Below are positions 31,541 through 39,982 of a stretch of DNA of 39,982 nucleotides, piece after piece (within the stretch, counting starts at the first letter, position 1; each line of letters starts with the position of its first letter). The notes under the pieces are model-generated. The model was not told the origin of the DNA. It ran no database searches and was given only the letters and a program-made list of their open reading frames with translations. The position numbers were made by a program, and so were the translations under genes. Source of the DNA: Kiritimatiellia bacterium. Its GTDB lineage: Bacteria; Verrucomicrobiota; Kiritimatiellia; RFP12; JAAYLN01. The stretch spans positions 1 to 39,982 of the forward strand of contig JAGCUY010000186.1 in the NCBI GenBank assembly GCA_017962605.1. Reading direction: 5' to 3'.

Positions 31541-32716
31541 CTATGCGCCGCCGGTCGTGAGGTCGAGCATGGGGCGCAGGACGGCGAGGGCCACGGCCAG
31601 CACGGCCGCGCCGACTGCCGCCACAAGCGCAGGCTCCAAAAGCGAGAGGAAGCGTTTCAGCCTCCGCTCGTATTCGGCGCGGGAGCGGTCGGCCGCGCCT
31701 GAAAGCATCTCGGCGAGGGCGCCGGTCTTTTCGCCGACGGCCATCCATGCGGAGAGGACAGGCGCAATCGGCACCACTCCGGAAATGGCACGTGAGAGCG
31801 GTTCGCCGCCGCGCACCGCCTTCTCGGCGTCTCTGGCCAGCGAGGCGACCAGGGCAGAACCCGTGGCCTCGCCCGAGGCGACGATTGCGTCCTGCGGCGA
31901 CAGCCCCGCATCAAGAAGAAGCGACATTGTGGCGGCGTATCGGGAGGCCCAGAGCTGCGGCAGCAGCCTCCGCGCCACCGGCAGCGAGAGCAACAGGCGT
32001 TCGCGCCTGATTGCCGCCTTGCCGCCATCGCGGGCGCGGCGCGAGAGGGTTGCCGCGAATCGCCACCCGGCCAGCGCGAGAAGGAGGATCGCGCCGGTCG
32101 CAACTGGCGCGGCAAGGCGCAGGGCGCGAACTGATGCCGGAACTGCCCCGGCGGGGAAAAGCGCCGCCGCGCGCGGCAGTATCACGAAGGCCACCACGCC
32201 TAGCAGAAGCAGCGCGAAGCAGAGGATGGCTCCGGGGTATGCAAGCGCCGAGCGGACATTCTCCCGGACTCGCCTGTCGGCCTCCATGAAGGAGGAGAGC
32301 CGCACAAGCATCTCGCCCTGGGCGCCAGTCTTTTCCGCAATGTCAAGCGCCGCCCGCTCGAATGGCGGCAGCGCCGGGGCCACTGTTGCCACTGCGCCTT
32401 CAAGGGCCTGTCCTGCGAGGATTGCGTCGGCGACGGCCAGGATCGCGCCACGCGAGCGCCCCTGGGCGTCGTCGGCCAGAAAGCGCAGCGCCTGCGCCAT
32501 CGGGAAGCCCCCGTTGAGGAGCATCCCCAGGTTCTCGTAGAAACGGATTCGCCACGCGAAGTCGGCCACGCCATCGAGCGCAGGGGCGGAGACGTCTTCG
32601 GCGACTATGCCATCTGCGGAAAGCGCCTGTCGGGCGGCCTTTGGCGACTCGGCCTCGACATATCCGCTCCGGCGGTGGCCGGCGGCATCTGCGCCCGAAT
32701 ATTCATAGACGGCCAT
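31541..32716 (-). CDS. gspF: Type II secretion/type IV pilus inner-membrane protein GspF/PilC
   Basis: 391 residues. Two homologous cytoplasmic domains, FYENLGMLLNGGFPMAQALRFL.. and YAATMSLLLDAGLSPQDAIVAS.., each followed by hydrophobic helices (about 165-185, 205-225 and the C-terminal LEPALVAAVGAAVLAVALAVL) give the normal GspF topology. MAVYEYSGADAAGHRRSGYVEAES is the usual N-terminus. The platform protein works with GspE to move pseudopilins. Its ATG shares one base with the gspE stop (TAATG), so the two are coupled. No pseudopilin or secretin gene is seen in the window. Confidence 0.93.
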   Translation of the reverse strand: MAVYEYSGADAAGHRRSGYVEAESPKAARQALSADGIVAEDVSAPALDGVADFAWRIRFYENLGMLLNGGFPMAQALRFLADDAQGRSRGAILAVADAILAGQALEGAVATVAPALPPFERAALDIAEKTGAQGEMLVRLSSFMEADRRVRENVRSALAYPGAILCFALLLLGVVAFVILPRAAALFPAGAVPASVRALRLAAPVATGAILLLALAGWRFAATLSRRARDGGKAAIRRERLLLSLPVARRLLPQLWASRYAATMSLLLDAGLSPQDAIVASGEATGSALVASLARDAEKAVRGGEPLSRAISGVVPIAPVLSAWMAVGEKTGALAEMLSGAADRSRAEYERRLKRFLSLLEPALVAAVGAAVLAVALAVLRPMLDLTTGGA

Positions 32717-34308
32717 TAGGCGAGGACCCCCGCTACTTCGTCGAGGTCTGTTTCACCGGCGGCGACTTTGGCAAGGGCGTCGCTGGCCATCGGGAAGAAG
32801 CCTTTCGGCCCGGCGGCTTTGCGCAGCGCGACCGCATCCCCTGCCCCGTCGCGCACCTGCGCCGCGACGGCCTCCGTGCAGAGCATCAACTCGAAGATGC
32901 CGGAGCGGCCCCGGTGGCCGCCGAAGCAGCGATCGCAGCCTGTGGCGGTGAATACGCCCTTTTCGGCGAGACACCCGCGCCACGCATCATCGACAAATGG
33001 CCGCGCCAGCGCCTCCGGCGACGGCGCGACATGGCGGCGGCAGTGCGGGCAGAGCCGCCGCACCAGTCGCTGCGCCAGAACGCCACGCAGGGACGACGCC
33101 ACCAGATATGGCGGAACGCCCATGTCGGTCAGACGCACCACCGCCGATGGCGCGTCGTTTGTGTGGAGGGTAGTTAGGACGAGATGCCCGGTGAGCGATG
33201 CGCGGACCGCAATCTCGGCCGTCTCCGGGTCGCGCGTCTCGCCGACGAGGATGACATCGGGATCCTGGCGGAGAATGTGGCGCAGACCGCTTGCGAAAGT
33301 GAGGCCGATTTTCGGCTTCACCTGCATCTGGCCGATGCCCGGGAGTCGGTATTCGACTGGATCCTCGATGGTGAGGACGTTGCGGGTGGCGGAGTCTATT
33401 TCTCCGAGGGCCGCGTAAAGGGTGGTGGTCTTGCCCGAGCCGGTTGGCCCGGAGATGGCGATGATGCCGTTGGGCGCGGCCACGAGCGAGCGGAAGGCGG
33501 CGAGGACGGTGCCGTCCATGCCTAGGTCGCCAAGGGGGAGATGGGCGTCGGCGCGGTTGAGGAGGCGCAGGACTATGCGCTCTCCCGCTGCGACGGGTAT
33601 GGACGATATGCGGATGTCTATCGCGCGGCCGCCGAGTTTCACCTCCGCCATGCCGTCCTGGGGCAGTCGGCGCTCGGAGATGTCCATGCCGCCCATAACC
33701 TTGAGACGCGAGACCACGGCGTCCAGTGCGCCTTCGGGCGGTGGCTCGCGGCGATGGAGGACGCCATCCAGGCGGAAGCGCGTCACCGCGCCGTCGGCGA
33801 AGGGTTCGATGTGAATGTCGGATGCGCCCTCCGCGAGGGCGCGGAGGAGGAGGGCGTCGATGTAGCGCGTGGCCGGGGCTGCGCCGGTGGTGGCGGGGCT
33901 TCGCGCCCCGCGCCCTGCGCTGGCGCAATCTGAAGGACTGAGCCGACAGGACGGGAAACCGCTTGTCGCTTGTCGCTTGTCGCTTGTCACTGCGCCCATT
34001 GCCTTCGCGCCCGTCGTTCCGGCGCGGCCCAGCGCCGCCTCAATGGCGGCGCGCGGTGCGACTGCCGGCTCAAAGGCGCATCCGGCGGCGCGGGAGGCGC
34101 TCTCAAGCGCCTCGATGTCGTCGGGTGCCGCCGTGAAGAGGATGTCGCGGCCTCCTATCCGCGCCGGAAGGAGGCAACGCGAACGCGCCCACGCTGCGGG
34201 GAGCGTCCGCGCATCCATCAGGAATGCGTCGGGAATCTCCCCGTAGTAGGCTAGGCCGAGCGTCTCAGCCAGCGCCTCCAGAGCGGCGGCCTCTTCGGCG
34301 GCGTCCAT
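32716..34308 (-). CDS. gspE: Type II secretion/pilus assembly ATPase GspE/PilB
   Basis: 530 residues. An N-terminal GspE domain (about 1-95) is joined by a linker to the ATPase core. Walker A is GPTGSGKTTTLY (K293), the Asp box/Walker B is DPDVILVGETRD and the His box is TGHLVLTTLHTND. A C-terminal zinc site has two Cys pairs, CPHC and CDRC. It energises pseudopilus or pilus assembly. The linker contains four copies of a 7-bp repeat, so slippage would shift frame before the ATPase core. No Shine-Dalgarno is evident. It starts 23 bp after the thioredoxin gene and overlaps gspF by one base. Confidence 0.94.
   Translation of the reverse strand: MDAAEEAAALEALAETLGLAYYGEIPDAFLMDARTLPAAWARSRCLLPARIGGRDILFTAAPDDIEALESASRAAGCAFEPAVAPRAAIEAALGRAGTTGAKAMGAVTSDKRQATSGFPSCRLSPSDCASAGRGARSPATTGAAPATRYIDALLLRALAEGASDIHIEPFADGAVTRFRLDGVLHRREPPPEGALDAVVSRLKVMGGMDISERRLPQDGMAEVKLGGRAIDIRISSIPVAAGERIVLRLLNRADAHLPLGDLGMDGTVLAAFRSLVAAPNGIIAISGPTGSGKTTTLYAALGEIDSATRNVLTIEDPVEYRLPGIGQMQVKPKIGLTFASGLRHILRQDPDVILVGETRDPETAEIAVRASLTGHLVLTTLHTNDAPSAVVRLTDMGVPPYLVASSLRGVLAQRLVRRLCPHCRRHVAPSPEALARPFVDDAWRGCLAEKGVFTATGCDRCFGGHRGRSGIFELMLCTEAVAAQVRDGAGDAVALRKAAGPKGFFPMASDALAKVAAGETDLDEVAGVLA
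33961..33988 (-). repeat. 4 x heptamer inside gspE
   Basis: Four exact GCTTGTC units (+ strand) lie within the linker-coding part of gspE, encoding ..TSDKRQATSG... The 7-bp period is not a multiple of three, so gain or loss of one unit would frameshift the ATPase. Confidence 0.95.
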
Positions 34309-34331
34309 GGCGACGATGCGGTTGCGCCGCC

Positions 34332-34643
34332 TTAGGCGAGCGCCTGGTCGAGGGCGGCCGTGATCTTCACCTTGGCCGTGATGCCAACGAACTGTCCGGC
34401 GAGCTTGCCATCCTTGAGGACGAAGAGTGTGGGAATGCTCTGGATGCCGAAGCGGACGGCCAGCTGCTGCGCCTGATCGACATCGACCTTGCAGACCTTT
34501 ACGCGGCCAGCGTAGTCGTTGGCGATTTCGTCAATTACGGGCCCCATCTCGTGGCAGGGTCCGCACCATTCGGCATAGAAGTCAATGAGGGCCACGCCGG
34601 AACCGGTCTCGGCATCGAAGTTGTCGTTCGTGAGTTTTATCAT
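34332..34643 (-). CDS. trxA: Thioredoxin
   Basis: 103 residues, normal for thioredoxin 1. The redox site is WCGPCHEM, with His after the second Cys instead of the usual Lys. SIPTLFVLKDGK holds the cis-proline. It is a cytoplasmic disulfide reductase for enzymes such as ribonucleotide reductase. AGGAG lies before the ATG. It sits between an exported glutamine-amidotransferase-like gene and gspE, 23 bp before the latter, so it may be part of the same transcript. Confidence 0.96.
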   Translation of the reverse strand: MIKLTNDNFDAETGSGVALIDFYAEWCGPCHEMGPVIDEIANDYAGRVKVCKVDVDQAQQLAVRFGIQSIPTLFVLKDGKLAGQFVGITAKVKITAALDQALA

Positions 34644-34658
34644 TTTGTGTCTCCTGAA

Positions 34659-34684
34659 AAATACGAGACTATTATCTCATATTT
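34659..34684 (-). terminator. Short hairpin between the C26 gene and thioredoxin
   Basis: Arms AAATACGAGA and TCTCATATTT with a 6-nt loop, ten pairs including one G-U wobble, in the 48-bp gap. It may be a weak terminator of the upstream gene or structure in the thioredoxin leader. A TTGACA at 34695-34690 (minus) overlaps the upstream stop codon but has no well-spaced -10. Confidence 0.4.
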
Positions 34685-34691
34685 TCAAATG

Positions 34692-35477
34692 TCAAAATGA
34701 TTCGGCGCCACGCCGACCTGTGAAAGCAAGGCGGATTAGTTCCAGAAAACGCGGATCTTTCCGCCAGTATTGCTCAGGGTGGAACTGGAAGCCGTAGATC
34801 GGCAGCGTTTCGTGCTCGATGGCCTCGATGACGCCGTCGCCCTCCGAAACCGCTGTGACGCGGAAGCCGGGCGCGACCTCGCCGCAGCACCTCTTATGCG
34901 AGGAATTGACCTGGAGCCGCCCTTCGCCGAAGACAGCCGCCATCAGCGAACCGCCAGGCGCGACTGTGACGAAATGCTCGGCCATCAGCCCGGTGCGCAG
35001 GCGCAAGGGGACATCCTTGTGGACGAGCGCCACTTCCTCCGGCACATACGCGAGCGTGCCGCCGAAGCAATGGTTAATGCGCTGGCAGCCGTGGCAGATG
35101 CCGACGACTGTGAGCCCGCGCTTGACCGCGAGTTTCAGGATACGGTCCTCGTAGGCGCAGCGGCGTTCGTAGTCCTGTTCGCCGATACCGCCGCCGACCA
35201 TCACGGCGTCGCAGCGCGCCAGGAACTCGTCGGCGGCGCTGTCGTCCATTTCTGGAAGCGCGACGGGCAGAAGCCCGGCCGCGAGAAGCGCCTCCGTCAT
35301 GCTGCGCTTCACGGAGACGACGCCGTTCGTCTGGAGGTAGTCGGGGATGGCCACGACCATGCGGCGCGATGCGGCACCCTCCTGAGGGGCCGCGTCTGGC
35401 GCTGCAAGCGAGATGCGGCAAGCGAAAAGCGACAGCACCGACAACAAGGCAAGTGACATGCGGGGGAATGTTTTCAT
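34692..35477 (-). CDS. Exported class I glutamine amidotransferase-like protein (peptidase C26)
   Basis: 261 residues. The N-terminus MKTFPRMSLALLSVLSLFAC is a signal sequence; LFAC fits a lipobox (C20), although cleavage after SLA is also possible. The rest matches gamma-glutamyl-GABA hydrolase/peptidase C26: VMVGGGIGEQDY, the nucleophile elbow GICHGCQRINHCFGG (C128) and FQFHPEQ (H233, E235), so the Cys-His-Glu triad is intact. Known relatives hydrolyse gamma-glutamyl bonds in the cytoplasm; an exported form must act on something else, such as a peptide or peptidoglycan-derived substrate. It lies 15 bp after the beta-strand-repeat protein gene. Confidence 0.88.
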   Translation of the reverse strand: MKTFPRMSLALLSVLSLFACRISLAAPDAAPQEGAASRRMVVAIPDYLQTNGVVSVKRSMTEALLAAGLLPVALPEMDDSAADEFLARCDAVMVGGGIGEQDYERRCAYEDRILKLAVKRGLTVVGICHGCQRINHCFGGTLAYVPEEVALVHKDVPLRLRTGLMAEHFVTVAPGGSLMAAVFGEGRLQVNSSHKRCCGEVAPGFRVTAVSEGDGVIEAIEHETLPIYGFQFHPEQYWRKDPRFLELIRLAFTGRRGAESF

Positions 35478-35492
35478 TTCCCAAAAAACCTC

Positions 35493-37985
35493 CTACCGCA
35501 TTATGATTGTCGTGGCCAGACCGCCGACCTTGATTCCGTCGCCGGTGATGGTGACGGTCTTAGAAATTGTTTCCACGCCGTTGATGCGAAGCGTCCAGCG
35601 GGAGAGGCTGCCCTCGTAGTTGGAAAGGACAACGGGGACATTGAACTCATTCGCGCCAGCTGGCGCGTTCACGATGTCGAGGACACCACCCGAAGCGAAG
35701 GAAAGGCCGCTCGCCGCGCCTCCGGCAGCGGCATCGACCGTAAGGCTCGAAACCTCGACCTGCGCTGCGGCCTTTAGCGTCCCGCCCGCGATGGTGACCG
35801 AGCCGATCTCCGTCGTGACGCCGGCCGGCGCCGACGCGATGGGATAGCCAGGATGCGCGGCGTCAAAATCCGTGCTACCGGACGAATACCAGCAGGCACC
35901 GCTTGACGAAACGCCCAAGCCAGTCTTTTCATCCACTACATCCCAGGTGCATCCGTCGCAACTCGCCTCCAACATCCAGTCTTTCGGCTCGCGGTTGTTG
36001 TTCCCGCCCGTGTTCGTCATCAAGTCATAATAAGCAACTGGCTTGGCGTCATCTGAAATGCGGAAAGTAAACGACACCCAGGTGGAACTATCTGAAGGCG
36101 CAGGACGTTTTGTCGTACCGCTCCGCTGAGCCGATACCATGCTGGCGGACTTGAACAGATTGGCAAGAACTCGGCCATCGCCGCTGAGCGAAACGCCGTG
36201 GTTCCACATGCATTCGCCTTCGCCAAGTCGGAAGTTGTTGCCCATGTCCTTCGTCTCGGATGACTCCGTCAAATTCGCGTTGCATTGCGACCCATCCGCC
36301 GCCGAAAGGCGGAACTGCTTAAGCTGAAGATACCGTTCGCGTCCATCCTGGAGTTTCTTCACTGTGAAACGATACCAGCGATACGGACCGTTGGCAATGC
36401 GAAGGGTGCCTTCCTTCACGACTACGCCGCCGGCAAGGGTGACATCGCCGCCCAGCGTCCAGGTGCCTGCGCCGCGCTTCTCAACGGCGAGCGAGCCGAC
36501 GCCGTTCGTGACATCCGAGAAATTGTCCCATGATCCAGAGCCGTCGAGAACAAGCGTATTTGCGCCCTCATTGTCGAACGACGTCGCACCCTTATAGAAG
36601 AGAGAAGCCGATGTGTCGCTCTTGACGACGCCCGTGCCCTTGACGGAGAAGAGGCGCGAGGTGCAGGCAACGTCGGCGGAGCCTACGTATGCGAAGGTGC
36701 CGGTCGTGGAGTGGGTTCCGAGGCAGAATGCCCACGGCACCTTGGTCGCGCCATCGTATGACGATGCGGCAGCGGCACGCGTGAGTTTCACGCCAGTGCC
36801 AAGCGAAGACGCCGTTCCCGCCTCCGCCATCGAGGCGTACTCGAGCGTGCCGTCCTCAACGGAAACGGTTCCGATGCAGTCGCGCGCGGAGTTGGAGAAC
36901 CGCCAAGCTCCGGAGCCGCGTTTCACGATGGGGAAGACGGGGTTTGCCGTGCCAGTGAACCCGCCTTGGATGGTGCACCTCTCCGCGTTGTCACCAGAGA
37001 GCGTAAGGGGTATCACGCGGGTAAGGCTCCCTGCGTCGAAGTCGCCTGTAAAGGTGACGCCGCCGTTGGCGCCGGCATCGATTTCCCCAGACGGGGTGCT
37101 GTCGAAGTAGAACTTCTTCGACGTGGTTTCGCCTTCCCCAAGATAGACAACGCCGCCACCGGTGCCTTGAAAGCGCACGATGTATTCCTGCGTGCCGAGT
37201 GACCCCGCTTCGCCAGAGGCTGCGCCGAATGTTGATACGCCCACGAAGCCGCCGAACACGCGCGTGTTAGTGTTTATGCCCGTGCGCTCAGGCTTTGTGA
37301 AATACTGGCATCCGGAACGGAAGGATGCCTGTATGTTCTTTCCAAGCGTCCCCGAGAAAACCATCGGGTCCTCGCGCGTTCCGCCCGTAAACTCAAACTG
37401 CATGGAAGAAAGGCAGTTCGAGACCGTTCCGTCACCGACAAGACCGTTGATTTTCGGAACAGTCGAATTGTTGAACGCCAATACGCCGCTTCCGTATGCG
37501 CCAAAAACGTTTTGGGCGATTACGGAGCTTGAAACGGTCGAGCCGACGGCATAGTCGATGCGCAAAGTGCCGTTGGTGACGATGAAACTGTCGACCTTGA
37601 AGCCGTTGGCAATACCAGTATGGACTAGAAGCCCCGTGCCGGACTTGATCAGCGTTCCGCTGGCGTTGCCGGAGTAGTCCATGATCGTGTTCACGGCGAA
37701 GTCGGTATGGTCTTCGTCGAAGCGCATGTCGAGCGTGCCATTGTTTCTGAACCTGAGACGCGTCAGGCTCTTGAGAAGCGCATAGTCGGCATCGGTCACG
37801 TATGCATCGGCGCCGTCGATCAGGACATTGCCCCCGCTTGACGGCATGTTGCCGTCCACCCAGCGGGAGGCATCCGACCAGCTGCCGGAGCCGTCCGCCT
37901 TCCAGACGCTGTAAACGTCCTGCGCGAAGAGCGCGCCCGATGCGGCGAAGAATGCCGCCGCGAATGTTGCCAATGACTGCTTCAT
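35493..37985 (-). CDS. Secreted protein with autotransporter-type beta-strand repeats and F5/8-like domain
   Basis: 830 residues from ATG 37985 with a signal peptide (MKQSLATFAAAFFAASGALFA). WKADGSGSWSDASRWVDGNMP and many segments of the type GTLIKSGTG...VTNGTLRID, SGAWRFSN...VSVEDGTLEYA and GAGTWTLGGDVTLAGGVVVKEGTLRIANG are autotransporter-associated beta-strand repeats, forming a beta-helix. Residues about 530-700 (YRWYRFTVKKLQ...EPKDWMLEASCDGCTWDVVDE) resemble an F5/8 type C carbohydrate-binding domain. No C-terminal autotransporter barrel or sorting signal is seen. GGAGG lies before the ATG, which overlaps the preceding stop (ATGA), so it is translated together with the upstream glycosidase. 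Confidence 0.88.
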   Translation of the reverse strand: MKQSLATFAAAFFAASGALFAQDVYSVWKADGSGSWSDASRWVDGNMPSSGGNVLIDGADAYVTDADYALLKSLTRLRFRNNGTLDMRFDEDHTDFAVNTIMDYSGNASGTLIKSGTGLLVHTGIANGFKVDSFIVTNGTLRIDYAVGSTVSSSVIAQNVFGAYGSGVLAFNNSTVPKINGLVGDGTVSNCLSSMQFEFTGGTREDPMVFSGTLGKNIQASFRSGCQYFTKPERTGINTNTRVFGGFVGVSTFGAASGEAGSLGTQEYIVRFQGTGGGVVYLGEGETTSKKFYFDSTPSGEIDAGANGGVTFTGDFDAGSLTRVIPLTLSGDNAERCTIQGGFTGTANPVFPIVKRGSGAWRFSNSARDCIGTVSVEDGTLEYASMAEAGTASSLGTGVKLTRAAAASSYDGATKVPWAFCLGTHSTTGTFAYVGSADVACTSRLFSVKGTGVVKSDTSASLFYKGATSFDNEGANTLVLDGSGSWDNFSDVTNGVGSLAVEKRGAGTWTLGGDVTLAGGVVVKEGTLRIANGPYRWYRFTVKKLQDGRERYLQLKQFRLSAADGSQCNANLTESSETKDMGNNFRLGEGECMWNHGVSLSGDGRVLANLFKSASMVSAQRSGTTKRPAPSDSSTWVSFTFRISDDAKPVAYYDLMTNTGGNNNREPKDWMLEASCDGCTWDVVDEKTGLGVSSSGACWYSSGSTDFDAAHPGYPIASAPAGVTTEIGSVTIAGGTLKAAAQVEVSSLTVDAAAGGAASGLSFASGGVLDIVNAPAGANEFNVPVVLSNYEGSLSRWTLRINGVETISKTVTITGDGIKVGGLATTIIMR

Positions 37986-39982
37986 TGTTTTTCCTCCATT
38001 GTGTTTTTGTTTTTGAAGATACGGATGTCCTTGATCCACAAATCAACCTGCCGTCCCTTCGGGTGGCCGCCAATGCCGATGGCCGTCGCGCCCATGGCGC
38101 GCACGGCGTCGGTGATTTCGACATATTTCGTCTCCCAGCCGTGGGTCGGCGGCGAGCACATGAACTGCCTCTTGGCGCCGTCGCGGCCCTGGCCGAAGAA
38201 TACGCGCGCCGACTTCCAGTCGTTCTCGACCTTGTCCTGCGCGGACTTCACGCGGAAGGAAAGCAGGACGGCGTCGTCCAGCGCCTCGTGCGAAAGACGG
38301 AGCGAGTATCCGGGAAAGAGCCAGCGGTCGGCGGCGGCGCTCTTCCACTTGAAGGAGAAGTGCATCGCGCCCTCGGCCTCGTCCCATGAGAAGTCGCAGG
38401 ACTTGGCGGAGGAGTGCGGCTTCCAGCGCGATGGGTCGTTGAAGGCGCATTCGACGACATCGCACACATCGAGGAACTTCACCTCGCTGAAGACTGGGAC
38501 GACGAGGGGCGTGGAGAGGCCTGCGCCCATGTCTGCCGTGAAGGAGATCATCGGGTCCGCCTCCCCGGCGGTAGAAAAGCGCAGCGGGAACTCGGCCATG
38601 CCCATCGGCGGGACGGCGACATCCGCATCCGGCAGGCCCTCAATCACACCGCGCCCGTTGAAGATGACGCGGCCGCGCTTCTCCGCCTGTGAAAGGTTCC
38701 AGACCTGGAGCGTCATGGACGTCGTGCCATCCCGGAGTTCCAGGCGGCTTTTGTTGCCGCCGAGGACCGAGGCGGCCTTGTCGAAGTCGGCGCGGAGGAC
38801 GACGGAGAGGTCGTTGTCGGGCGCCGGCGCGGCGCCGACGCGGCCAACGGGGAGCGGCGGACGCGCTATGGCGATGGTGCGCCCCTGCGGCAAAGTGGCG
38901 AACTGCGCCCGCCTCCGCGCGGAGAGCGTGAAGGGGGAGCCATCGTCGAGGACGGCGGTGGCGGCCACCTCGTCATCGTCCCATTCGCACACCACCTCCG
39001 TGCCGTCGTCGAGTTCAGTTCGCCTCCAGTAAGCTAGCTTGGCCGAACCGTCAGGCATGTCGAATCGGAAGGCGCGGACGGGGGCGTCCGGCGGGGAGAG
39101 GGCCACCTCGCCGGCGAGGACGCCGCGCCCGACCTCGGAGAGAAGTATGCCCAGCGAGGTGGCGGCGGGCTTGGCCGTCCCGTCGCGGCGCATGATTCCC
39201 CAGTCCTTCTCGCCGCCGCGCTCATTGAAGGCGCCGAAGACGAAGAAGTAGTTTCGCAAGACGCCCTCCATGCGCGTGAGGATCTGCGACTTCACGACGA
39301 ACTCCTCCTGCACCGCCTCCTGGAGCGCGGAATGGCGCTTCAAGCCCTCGCGCCCGCTTTCATCCGTTGCGTCGCCCTCCTGGTTGGTGCCGCATTCGGT
39401 CAGGAGAACCGCCAGGTCGCCGATGCCGGCGTCCGCCATGAAGCGGCGCAGCTCGGCGAAAAGCCGTGGATACTGCGATGGGGCGCAGTAGGTGTGGAAG
39501 TTCATGGCGTCCGCGTATGGGGCAATGCCGCACTGCCAGAGGGTGCGCTCGTAGTCGCCCCTGTCCTCGCGGCAGAGGGCGCCGGGGGCGACGATGCCCC
39601 CGAAACCACCGGCGCGGAAGCCGAGTGAAGCCGCCTTGAAGGCGGCGGCGTAGTCCCACGCGCCCTCCGGCGCGAAGCCGATGTCCTCCTCGTTCCAGAA
39701 CTCCCAAATCTCCATTTGATTGCCGAAGGTTTCCGCAAGGGATTTGCAGAAGGAGAACGTCGCCGCGAGGTCGCGTGGGAGCTTTTGCGCGGGGAGGGCG
39801 TATTTTGCCGCATCGTGGAACATCCCTGAGACGGCCATGCCGCGCTCATTCAGCAACTGGGCGTTGTCTAGGTAGCGACCCGGCGTCCATTTTCCCGGCA
39901 TCGGCGCGACTTCGCTCCAACGGAGGCGTTCGCGGACGTGCGAGAGGCCGCACCGCGCCATCAGGTCGGCCACAGAGCGGAA
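37982..39982 (-). CDS. Glycoside hydrolase, clan GH-A (GH39/GH5-like), 5'-truncated by the window
   Basis: The frame is open to the window end (FRSVADLMARCGLSHVRERLRWSEV..), so the true start lies outside; an in-window GTG at 39973 is unlikely to be the start. A TIM barrel covers about residues 1-300: WEFWNEEDIGF holds the likely acid/base Glu (codon 39691-39689), and LLTECGTNQEG the likely nucleophile Glu (39397-39395). A middle beta-region follows, then a C-terminal beta-sandwich (about 500-655; AFNDPSRWKPHSSAKSC.. to VDLWIKDIRIFKN) that looks like a carbohydrate-binding module. The substrate is unknown. The stop overlaps the next gene's start by ATGA. Confidence 0.87.
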   Translation of the reverse strand, partial: FRSVADLMARCGLSHVRERLRWSEVAPMPGKWTPGRYLDNAQLLNERGMAVSGMFHDAAKYALPAQKLPRDLAATFSFCKSLAETFGNQMEIWEFWNEEDIGFAPEGAWDYAAAFKAASLGFRAGGFGGIVAPGALCREDRGDYERTLWQCGIAPYADAMNFHTYCAPSQYPRLFAELRRFMADAGIGDLAVLLTECGTNQEGDATDESGREGLKRHSALQEAVQEEFVVKSQILTRMEGVLRNYFFVFGAFNERGGEKDWGIMRRDGTAKPAATSLGILLSEVGRGVLAGEVALSPPDAPVRAFRFDMPDGSAKLAYWRRTELDDGTEVVCEWDDDEVAATAVLDDGSPFTLSARRRAQFATLPQGRTIAIARPPLPVGRVGAAPAPDNDLSVVLRADFDKAASVLGGNKSRLELRDGTTSMTLQVWNLSQAEKRGRVIFNGRGVIEGLPDADVAVPPMGMAEFPLRFSTAGEADPMISFTADMGAGLSTPLVVPVFSEVKFLDVCDVVECAFNDPSRWKPHSSAKSCDFSWDEAEGAMHFSFKWKSAAADRWLFPGYSLRLSHEALDDAVLLSFRVKSAQDKVENDWKSARVFFGQGRDGAKRQFMCSPPTHGWETKYVEITDAVRAMGATAIGIGGHPKGRQVDLWIKDIRIFKNKNTMEEKQ

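Noticed and set aside
31512..32540. 342-residue Arg/Ser/Ala-rich open frame on the plus strand
   Set aside because: Antisense to gspF, which has clear family motifs.

Overview
This window reads as high-GC, gene-dense DNA from a Gram-negative anaerobe. LpxD implies lipid A, and an O2-sensitive glycyl radical enzyme with its activase implies anaerobic life. The mix of secreted LamG-like proteins, autotransporter-type beta-strand repeats, DUF4091 and agarase-like glycosidases, and XylR- and GntR-type regulators with sugar-binding domains resembles the PVC group, most likely Kiritimatiellota or a lentisphaerote. That placement is inference from gene content; there is no rRNA or other phylogenetic marker here.

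Layout. 0-3.7 kb: lpxD and galE (+) face serC and a coupled unknown gene (-) across a perfect bidirectional terminator. 3.9-7.5 kb: a (+) operon of a helical-repeat lipoprotein, an SMP-30-like beta-propeller and a rhomboid protease. 7.5-17 kb: a compact six-gene (-) operon driven by a consensus sigma-70 promoter: GntR/sugar-binding regulator, GH50-like glycosidase, duplicated LamG-like protein, DUF4091/GH123-like protein, glycyl radical enzyme and its radical-SAM activase. 17-21.6 kb: (+) genes for an AAA ATPase, a GH16 enzyme, Ung and an unknown membrane protein, separated by repeat-rich spacers. 21.8-29.1 kb: a (-) operon of three secreted proteins (a two-repeat protein, a three-LamG protein and a phosphodiester glycosidase fused to a metallophosphatase), divergent from a XylR-like regulator (29.2-30.4 kb). 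30.4-40 kb: (-) genes in order glycosidase (cut by the window edge), beta-strand-repeat/F5-8 protein, exported glutamine-amidotransferase-like protein, thioredoxin, GspE, GspF and a HGSNAT/DUF5009-type acyltransferase.

How it fits together. There are two glycan-sensing modules. In one, the GntR regulator is the first gene of its own operon, and extracellular glycosidases are followed by a glycyl radical enzyme that could act on the released product. In the other, a XylR-like regulator faces a set of secreted carbohydrate-binding and phosphoglycan-processing proteins. The glycosidase plus GRE operon is the best candidate for an undescribed catabolic pathway; its substrate cannot be read from sequence.

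The spacers hold an unusual range of short tandem repeats: octamers (TTTTCAAC), three heptamer families, a 9-bp TCTAGAgca array, a four-copy 23-bp array and a 75-bp direct repeat flanking the GH16 gene. One heptamer array lies inside gspE, and another spans the stop codon of the regulator and the start codon of the next gene. Three genes have a -10 box only 6-7 bp before the ATG, suggesting leaderless mRNAs. No tRNA, rRNA, CRISPR array or insertion sequence was found.
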